From Adenophora triphylla var. japonica (lineage: Eukaryota > Streptophyta > Magnoliopsida > Asterales > Campanulaceae), in the NCBI GenBank assembly GCA_022495995.1, contig JAFEMH010002096.1, positions 124,001 to 188,000 on the forward strand: a stretch of 64,000 nt of DNA. The letters run 5' to 3'. Shown here one piece after another: positions 57,499 through 64,000 of the stretch. The translations under genes were made by a program, and so were the position numbers. Positions within the stretch are counted from its first letter, which is position 1, and each line of letters opens with the position of its first letter. A model generated the notes under the pieces. The model made no database searches. It was not told where the DNA came from and saw only the letters and a list, made by a program, of their open reading frames with translations.

Positions 57499-57624
57499 GT
57501 ATTCTTGTCAATTTTTTTAGTGTTGTAGGAAAACAATGGTAAGGTCTCATGGGAGGAAAAAGCGGCATTTGATTAATGTTTCTGCAATGAAAGACATCTG
57601 ATTAATGTTTCGCGTAAGGAAGAA

Positions 57625-58385
57625 GCGGCATTTGATCACCAAGAAGCAACAATGCCAACTGTGGCAGATCCGGAATCGGTAATAAGTTAAATTTGAACTT
57701 GAACTCATCAAATACTTCCAGCTAGTTGTTGCAATGATGTCTGAATTCTTCTTCGTTTCAGCTTTTATCAATGGCAGAGGTTGGAGAGGGGCATCAAACT
57801 GGGCTTCGTATTTCTAGGTAGGATTCTGTTTCCTTAACTCATGGGTTAATGTTGCAAGGTTTAGAACAAAGTATATATCATTTTGTTGGTTGATCAACAG
57901 GAATAATTCAAGCAAGGTTTCCACCCCAGATATTGTGCCTTGGCCATTTGAAATAAAGCTTTGTGAGCCCGATAAGTCAACCAATCAGAGTAAAGGTTCT
58001 CCAAGGTAAATCCTGGTCCTTACTGTTCAATACACACAAACAATTTTGTTTCCTTGTATGCACATCTCTTCGCACTGGATATATGATTACAGTTTATATC
58101 GCAGTTTGAGGTACTGGTTTAGAGCTAAAGGAAAACTTTCAGATGACCAGGCTTTGCATAGGCAAGTCCCTTTTTCCCTCTACTTCTGTTTTCTGTTTCC
58201 TTTTCTGAGCCTGATTGGAACTTGAAAAAAGATAATAATGTTGCAAGTTTATTGGCTATTTGTAGCTAACTGTTGTATGGTTGCAGATGTGTAGGGGCAT
58301 ATGCTTCTGATCTGATTTATCTTCAAGTAACTCTAAATCCTCATCGAGGGAGTCTCAAGCTTGTTTCTGCTAGTCTGGATCACTC
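57625..58385 (+). pseudogene. Captured acyl-CoA thioesterase (TesB type) fragment, five exons
   Basis: TesB-type (ACH/ACOT) thioesterases hydrolyse acyl-CoA, in plants in peroxisomes or the ER. Exon pieces: to 57678 (FDHQEATMPTVADPES), 57762-57817 (LLSMAEVGEGH), 57901-58005 (VPWPFEIKLCEP, STNQSKGSP), 58105-58161 (LRYWFRAKGKLSDDQALHR) and 58287-58385 (CVGAYASDLIYLQVTLNPHRG, SLDHS). All splice phases agree with one continuous protein. Four donors are GT; the donor at 58162 is GC (GCAAG). The N-terminal cyclic-nucleotide and first hot-dog regions and the C-terminal part are missing, so it is a partial capture. Strand matches mTERF and TNPA. Confidence 0.88.
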
Positions 58386-58407
58386 GTAAGTACATGCTAA
58401 TAGCAAT

Positions 58408-58495
58408 CTACTACTCCCCCGTTCCAAAATAATAAGAAGTGTCGACTTTTTTTTTTTTGGTCCGTTCCAAAATAAGTGTCGTGTTTCTAAATAAG
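58408..58495. mobile_element. MITE-like scrap
   Basis: 'ctcccccgttccaaaataa' then, 40 bp on, 'ccgttccaaaataagtgtcg' in the same direction: damaged or nested Stowaway-type ends. Confidence 0.45.
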
Positions 58496-58577
58496 GAAAT
58501 AGTCTATTGTTTATATAGTCTGTCATTACAGATAAAGAAGATAAAGAGGAAATTATTATTCTTTGTCTTTATTACAG

Positions 58578-59185
58578 ATAAAGAAGAATCCTGACAAAGT
58601 GATCACTGAAGATGACGTTTTCCTTAGAACCCACAAGAGAAAGCAAGGAAGTGGCGAGTTTGTGGATGCTAAGTCCAAAAAAATCTTTGTGAGTTTAATC
58701 TAAATGTTTTATTACTTTTATTACTTCACTCTAAACGTTTAATTATACTCGATCGCTATTGAAAGTGTATCTTTGATCTCAAGACTCTTTTTATTATTTA
58801 TAAAATGCAAGTAGAAAAGTTACTTATAATATTTTTTTATTTATTTACATTTTAGGAGGATTATACTGCTCGAAAGAAAGGTGAGGGTTTTGATTCCACA
58901 GCTTGGGTGGATGTAGCTGGTGGTGTTGTAAAGAATCGTTTGTACGGCTTTGGTAAGTTGGTTCCTGCATCGGAGATCTCGAGAAGCAGCACGATTTCGT
59001 CATCTACATATTCAAATGGAGATTTCACACAGACACAAGAGTTTGAAGATAAGTTGAACGAAAGAGTTGAGAAAATGAGGGATGAAGTCACGGCAAAATT
59101 AGAATCCACATATGAGGCTAAATTTGAGGAAATGAAAAATGATTTCCAGTTGCAATTTCAAGAGATGCTCAAATCGAGGACTTAG
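58578..59185 (+). CDS. TNPA-like (Ptta/En/Spm) CACTA protein, 3' exons
   Basis: Two exons, 58578-58688 and 58856-59185, ending TAG. The protein has TEDDVFLRTHKRKQGSGEF, VDAKSKKIFEDYTARKK and VVKNRLYGFGKLVPA, the pattern of the plant Ptta/En/Spm transposase family ('THT-K--GEFVD--S-----Y' and 'GR-YG-G'), followed by a coiled-coil C terminus (FEDKLNERVEKMRDEV). The upstream exons are absent or displaced by the captured genes. Such proteins bind subterminal repeats. Confidence 0.75.
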
Positions 59186-59399
59186 AGACTTCAAGCATAC
59201 GTAGTTTAACATCACGACAGTTTAGTATGATAATTTGGAAATTTATTTTGAATGTTATGTTTGAAGCTTTGTTGACTTTATTTGTTTGATTTAAGATATT
59301 TAAGTTAAATTTTCAATTAGTTACAATTGAGAAATATTTATAATATTAGTAATATTTTATTTTTAGAAAATAATTTTCTGCAACATAATTTTTCGTTGC

Positions 59400-60006
59400 A
59401 AATTAGGTTGCATACTTGAAACTGAAAAATTTAGTTGCTAATTTAGTTCATGTAATATATTTTGAAAACAATAATCGGTTGCAATTAGAAACAGAAATAA
59501 ATCGGTTGCAAATTTTAGAAACAGTAAATAACATATTTGAAATGTAACAATCGGTTGCAATTAGAAATGTAAATAAATCGGTTTCAAATTTTAGAAACAG
59601 AAATAACATATTTGAAACAGAACAATCAGTTGCAATTAGAAACAGAAATAAATAAGTTGCAAATTTTAGAAACAGAAATAACATATTTGAAACAGAAAAA
59701 TCAGTTGCAATTAGAAACAGAAATAAATCAGTTGCAAATTTTAGAAACAGAAATTAATCGGTTGTTGTTTGCAACGGATGTAAAAATTGTTCTAGTAAAC
59801 ACGTTGCAACAGAATTTGCAACTACTTTTTCCGTTGCAAGGATTTTGCAACCCAAACAGCGGTCAAAAGCGGTCGCACAAATAGCGACGAGGCTTCCTGC
59901 GACTGCCTTTGCAACGGAAATTTTCGGTTGCAAACATCAATTTGCAACCGATTTTCCTGAATTGCAACCGAAAAATCCGTTTCAGTTGCCCTGTTTTCTT
60001 GTAGTG
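59400..60006. repeat. CACTA right subterminal repeat array and terminus
   Basis: Units of about 45-90 bp with GGTTGCAA, AGAAACAGAAATAA and ACATATTTGAAACAG recur at least six times between 59440 and 59790; GGTTGCAA words continue to the 30-bp terminus at 59977-60006. Open frames here (59448-59884) are repeat artefacts. Confidence 0.85.
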
Positions 60007-60009
60007 AGT

Positions 60010-60249
60010 GAACTCTGAACCACCTTAAAAATTTTGTGTTCATTTGGTATTATCACACAACACACACACACACATCTACACACACATACACTAATCACTT
60101 GTCTTTAAATTATTTCAACACTATTTATTCCGCTGCACATTTCACTCTTGCTTTTTATTCTAGTTAATATCTGACAGCTAAGATTTCACCTCAGCTGTCA
60201 AAGCTTAACTGCCTAACCTTTTAACTGATTAAGCAAACAGGACGTTTCA
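60010..60249 (+). repeat. LTR of third copy, right part
   Basis: Continues GAACTCTGAACCACC from before the CACTA and ends AGGACGTTTCA. It includes CTGACAGCTAAG and CAGCTGTCA (about 60175 and 60192). Confidence 0.9.
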
Positions 60250-60712
60250 GTTATTGTGATAGTGATTGGGGAGGTTGTGGTGATGATATGAAAAGCACCT
60301 CCGGCTATGCATTTTCTCTTGGTTCAAGTATGTTTTCTTAGTCATCAAAGAAGCAAAAATATGTAGCTCAATCATCTACGGAAGCGGAGTATGTTTCAGC
60401 TGCTATAGCTACTTCTCAAGCTATATGGTTGCGAAGAATTTTGGAAGACGTTGGAGAGATTCAAAAGGAGTATACTACAATTTTTTGTGACAACAAATCC
60501 ACTATTGCTATGGCGAAGAATTCAATTTATCATAGTCGTACTTGCCACATTGCTATCAAACATCATTTCATTTGTGCACAATTGAAGAAGGTGAGATCAA
60601 GCTCAACTATTTTAAGAGTGAGGAGCAAGTGGCGGATATCTTTACAAAGGCACTTCCCAAAGAAAAGTTCCATCAATTAATGGAGCTTCTTGGAGTTTTG
60701 GCAGCACATTAA
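60250..60712 (+). pseudogene. RNase H end of another copia element
   Basis: CDSDWGG, DDMKSTSGYAFSLGS, STEAEYVSAA, AIWLRRIL, FCDNKSTIAMAKN and IKHHFI show a copia RNase H unlike Elements 1/2 or the Sirevirus. There is a stop after SLGSSMFS and a frameshift near 60585. It ends ELLGVLAAH, then TAA. The upstream portion of this element is lost. Confidence 0.85.
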
Positions 60713-60985
60713 GGGGGAGTATTGAATTTAATGTGCTGATACATTCAGCCATTCTTTCCCCTTATCCAAAGTCCTTAAGTTTTCCTATATATGTGTATTC
60801 TAGTTTTCCTTATTCATGTTCTAGTTAATGTTGGAAAATGTATCTAGATTGAGTCTAGAATATTCAGCACTCTAGTATAAATATGTGCTTGATATAATGG
60901 CTAAGATGAGAAAAATATAAGAGTTGAGAAATACAAACAAATATCCTCCATCACCAACCCATATTACTACCTTCCGATCCTAACA
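60713..60985 (+). repeat. LTR remnant of that copia element
   Basis: AAGGGGGAG (60711-60719) is the polypurine tract. The LTR starts near 60720 and runs to about 60985, with 'tataaatatgtgc' near 60880 as TATA box. Exact ends uncertain. Confidence 0.6.
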
Positions 60986-61461
60986 AACCTAACACGAGTA
61001 ACGAAAAGATGGGGAGGGGTTTCTTGCTATGGGCGTAACAACAAGAACACGAGAAACAATAGGAATCCCGCAGCAACCAAATCTAAGTCTCGACGGGTTC
61101 ATTTTCACTTTGCCAGCTCCATCACTATTCAGCTTTCCATGCATGAGTTCTGATAGCCATGTATGAGACACTTTGATAGCCATCTATCTGAGCAACTCTC
61201 TGAGGAAAAGATGGGAGAAATTAGAAAACAAATCCTTGCAGAGTTATTTGTCAGACCAACTTTACTTTGAGACATCACTCTCACACTTCAATTTTAAGCC
61301 CATAATCAAATAAAAAAATCAAACCAACCAACAATATGCTAAGGAATTCAGCACCTTTACCACTCATGAAATGTGGGAGTAGATTTTCTCAAATTTGCAA
61401 TTGAATATAATAAAATATCAACGTGCATGAAACCAACACTAATATGTCAATTACTAAAAAC
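60986..61461. other. No recognisable gene
   Basis: A minus frame at 60989-61183 (MAIKVSHTWLSELMHGK) is not recognised. Confidence 0.4.
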
Positions 61462-61806
61462 CATCTTTGGCAATAGAAGAAATTCAAAACAATTGCCACC
61501 AAAATCGCAACTTGTCCTATTTAAGAATTGCATTCGATTTGGGGGACATTTGGGGAATTAATCATTATAATAACCCTAAAATCAAGCATCCATTATTATA
61601 TATAGTCTCTATCAATCTTTGGTTGCTCCGCTCTGTCCTTCTCCATCTCTCTCAGACGGCTGAACGAACTGCTTCCCTTTCTTTTTCATCTTTGGCAATA
61701 GAAGAAATTCAAAACAATTGCCACCAAAATCGCAACTTGTCCTATTTAAGAATTGCATTCGATTTGGGGGACTTTTGGGGAATTAATCATTATAATAACC
61801 CTAAAA
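61462..61806. repeat. Tandem duplication of a ~226-bp segment (part 1)
   Basis: Segment A (61462-61581, 'ggcaatagaagaaattcaaaac') and B (61582-61687, 'tccattattatatatagtc') are followed by A again (61688-61806). The second B lies at 62774-62880, displaced by an insertion. Confidence 0.9.
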
Positions 61807-62773
61807 ATTTTAGGGTGTAAATGGTTCGGTTTAGTTCAGTTTGGACAAATTTAGGAGCCAAACCGCTAGTATCGGTTTGGAAAAATTCCAAACCGAGCTG
61901 AGCTAAAAAAAAAATCGAACCGAGCTGAGCTAAATCGGTTTAGCTCGGTTTAGCTCGGTTTGAACCGCGGTTTGAAACAACCAAACAAATTTACAACAAA
62001 AAAAGAATATGTGCCACAAAAAATTAAAGACGAAAATTAGGATCAAAAAATCAAAACTAGCAAAGTACTGATCAGACCGCTTAGGAGAAGTAGGGAGCTC
62101 ATATAATTATACGTTAAATTAATTCTCGACACCATCTACAAAATCATACGTTTATACCACTATTTACTGTGATGTACTTTTTGGATTATAAATTCTCAGC
62201 CCACGGTGTGTTAGGGTTTTGAAGATCACATTTGCTTTCAAAAATGTAAACTTTGGTAATCTTAGAGAAGTTGGCCTTATGCAGGCTTACTTGGGCTAAG
62301 CTTTGAAAAATGTAAGCTTTGGTAATCTTTTCAAGTTTTAATAAATGAAATTATTTGATAGTGTCAGAGTAGATTAAGGAGCAGTTTTTGCACTTAGCTT
62401 TGGGACGATATGTACATCATAGACCGCTTATTGCACCTGTTGGAATGAATGGTTAGGATTGTGATTTATGGTGGTTTGGTTTGACTTCATAGCTCGGTTT
62501 CGTAGGTCGGTCTCGTAGCTCGGTCTCGTAGCTCGATTTCGTAGCTCGGTTTCGTAGCTCGGTCTCGTAGCTCGGTTTGAAAGCTAAACGGTTTAGCTCG
62601 GCTCGGTTCGGCTCGGCTCGGCACCCTCAAACCGCAAGCTAAACCGAACCGCTCGGTTTGGCATTTTTTCAAACCGAGCTAAACCACTCAAATAAAAAAA
62701 CCGAGCTAAACCCCACGGTTTAGCTCGACTCGGTCTCAAACCGCGGTTTGAGCTAAACCGCTTACACCGCTAA
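61807..62773. mobile_element. Small inverted-repeat transposon inserted in the duplication
   Basis: Left end GGGTGTAAATGGTTCGGTTTAG, trimmed here to its key part GGTGTAA..GGTT, matches the reverse complement of the right end (CGGTGTAAGCGGTTTAG). CTAAAA flanks both sides as target duplication. The interior has many AGCTCGGTTT and GTAGCTCGGTCTC repeats (62490-62640). No transposase; possibly hAT-derived. Confidence 0.65.
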
Positions 62774-62880
62774 AATCAAGCATCCATTATTATATATAGT
62801 CTCTATCAATCTTTGGTTGCTCCGCTCTGTCCTTCTCCATCTCTCTCAGACGGCTGAACGAACTGCTTCCCTCTCTTTTT
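62774..62880. repeat. Tandem duplication, second copy of segment B
   Basis: Repeats 61582-61687 almost exactly. Confidence 0.9.
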
Positions 62881-63530
62881 CTCAAACACAAACACACACA
62901 CACAAACAGATACACATAGAATAAGCATGTAAATCGAACACACATATCAGATGAATCTGTTGTCTGACGAACGAAAGATGCGATTGGTAAGAGACGAAAT
63001 CCAACCACAGAACGTCTGTCGGGCAAATCTGTTATAAAAGTTCTAAGATCACTGTATGTTTTTTCACTATTGCTTCTGCTTATTGTCCAGATTTCATTTT
63101 ATGTATGAATTTTGTAATACGATCAGGCAAATCAGTTTTTTTTCCCTTAGTTTTCTTTGTGTGCGTTGATTGCCTTTTGAAGATATTTGCATCTTACAGC
63201 TGTAATGTTAGATTTGGTTTTTAATGGCTTTATCAATTATGATCTCTGAACTTGTTGAATTTCTCTTTTACATGCATTTATTTTTATTGTTGTCGATGGA
63301 AGTATTCCGCATAATAGATTGAAGTTGAATTGATCGATTTTGTTTTTAATTTGTGGATCCATTTATTTTTATTAATTATGATCTGTGATCTGTCCAATCA
63401 TGATCGACCATTTTTTTTAATTGATTCATCTATGCTCATAATGACTGCTTGTAGTAGTTAAGAATTTTAAGGGATATTCTAATGACAGTTCTTTCATTGT
63501 AGCCCCTTCTTATTGAAGCAGCATCAATAC
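62881..63530. other. No recognisable gene
   Basis: A CA microsatellite at 62885-62912, then T-rich intron-like DNA. No domain seen. Confidence 0.4.
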
Positions 63531-63535
63531 CAATT

Positions 63536-64000
63536 GTGAGTCAGATCAGTGACCAAGTATGCTCCCCCAGATTAACACCTCCTTTGATACAGTATGAGGT
63601 GGGCAGCAAGCAGCAAACAACGAAACAGAGAGATCTTCTGAGCTTGAGGCGGGCGCCTCAAGCAAGCCCAGGCGGGCGCATGGGTGGCAGACGGGGGACA
63701 TCAGCAATGCGGCCTGGAAGGATTCTGCCGTGGGTGTGGTTTGGGCTTTAAGTGTTTTAATAAGTTTTAATGTTTTATTTTAATGTTTTATTTTAATATT
63801 AAGTTAGGGTATTTTAGTCTTTTGTCATTCTAATGCATTCTAGGGTTTGGTAGGGTTCTAGAGTATTCTTAGGATTAGTATTTAAAGAGTGTTAGGGCTC
63901 TTGTATTCGGTAGACTTTGATTTTATGAAATAGAAAAAGAAAAGCTTTGGCTTTCGAAATTGTTTCTTGTCAATATCGTTCAGCCGTTCTATTCTCTTAG
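63536..64000 (+). repeat. Probable partial LTR at window edge
   Basis: A GC-rich part with the near-palindrome CTTGAGGCGGGCGCCTCAAG (63643-63662) is followed by a T-rich stretch, TATA-like 'agtatttaaagag' (63877) and a U5-like end. A second LTR would be outside the window. Confidence 0.4.

Larger units (their letters stand above)
44664..60006 (+). mobile_element. CACTA (En/Spm) transposon, 15.3 kb, with captured gene fragments
   Basis: The ends are perfect 30-bp inverted repeats beginning CACTACAAGAAAACAGGG, and the 3-bp duplication AGT (44661-44663, 60007-60009) restores the interrupted LTR. Both subterminal regions repeat GGTTGCAA/GAAACAG-type words. It contains the 3' exons of a TNPA-like gene, but no TNPD/TNP2 transposase was found, so it is probably non-autonomous. 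It carries mTERF and acyl-CoA thioesterase exons and a nested Sirevirus; without the latter it would be about 5.7 kb. Confidence 0.95.

Noticed and set aside
59448..59884. Frames of 78-90 codons on both strands
   Set aside because: They translate the CACTA subterminal repeat array; no protein-like composition.

Overview
The window is nuclear DNA from a flowering plant, most likely a eudicot. The signs are an intron-containing elongator tRNA-Met, a plant U2 snRNA gene with USE and TATA-like elements, relics of FAD2 and cytochrome P450 genes, captured fragments of plant mTERF and acyl-CoA thioesterase genes, and a dense nest of plant LTR retrotransposons, a CACTA transposon, MITEs and Helitron ends. 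No intact host protein-coding gene is visible. The only plausibly functional host loci are the tRNA (17911-17998) and the U2 gene (18891-19086, minus).

Layout, left half. 1-2172 is a truncated long LTR (minus) that landed in a FAD2 desaturase relic (2173-2577). Element 1 (3233-16566, minus) is a large Ty1/copia element of the Sirevirus/env-like type with a 5-bp target duplication. It carries gag, pol, an accessory reading frame on the opposite strand, and a long env-like frame. It sits in a segment (2581-3232 plus 16567 onward) that has an unoccupied paralogue at 21965-22857. Between those copies lie a P450 relic, the tRNA, a 50-bp minisatellite, U2, and a short gag-protease-only copia derivative (19370-21674). 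Element 2 (23058-33644, plus) belongs to the same family as Element 1 but is a chimera lacking integrase and most of RT.

Layout, middle and right. A terminal-inverted-repeat element (34514-37562) carrying a 2.7-kb solo LTR is bounded by TA repeats, including about 950 bp of TA-rich microsatellite. Helitron-like 3' ends lie at 33748 and 39701. At 41421-43753 there is another partial copy of the Element 1/2 family. Its LTR (43754-44663 and 60010-60249) is split by a 15.3-kb CACTA transposon (44664-60006) with perfect 30-bp inverted ends and an AGT duplication. The CACTA carries exons of two captured plant genes (mTERF, acyl-CoA thioesterase) and the 3' end of a TNPA-like gene. A very young Sirevirus (47847-57498) has inserted into the captured mTERF exon. 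The right edge holds a copia RNase H/LTR remnant, a duplicated segment split by a small inverted-repeat transposon, and a partial LTR.

Main novelty. Elements 1 and 2 share two features that look functional. (a) A ~75-nt candidate spliceosomal intron at the gag/pol boundary contains the gag stop; its removal would fuse gag to pol in frame in both copies. (b) A conserved antisense accessory frame lies between pol and the env-like gene, with a TATA box 89-91 bp upstream of its ATG in both copies, so that it and the env-like gene diverge from a shared ~0.53-kb spacer. The same family is also strongly enriched for the octamer TGACAGCT. All identifications come from reading the sequence; no database search was run.
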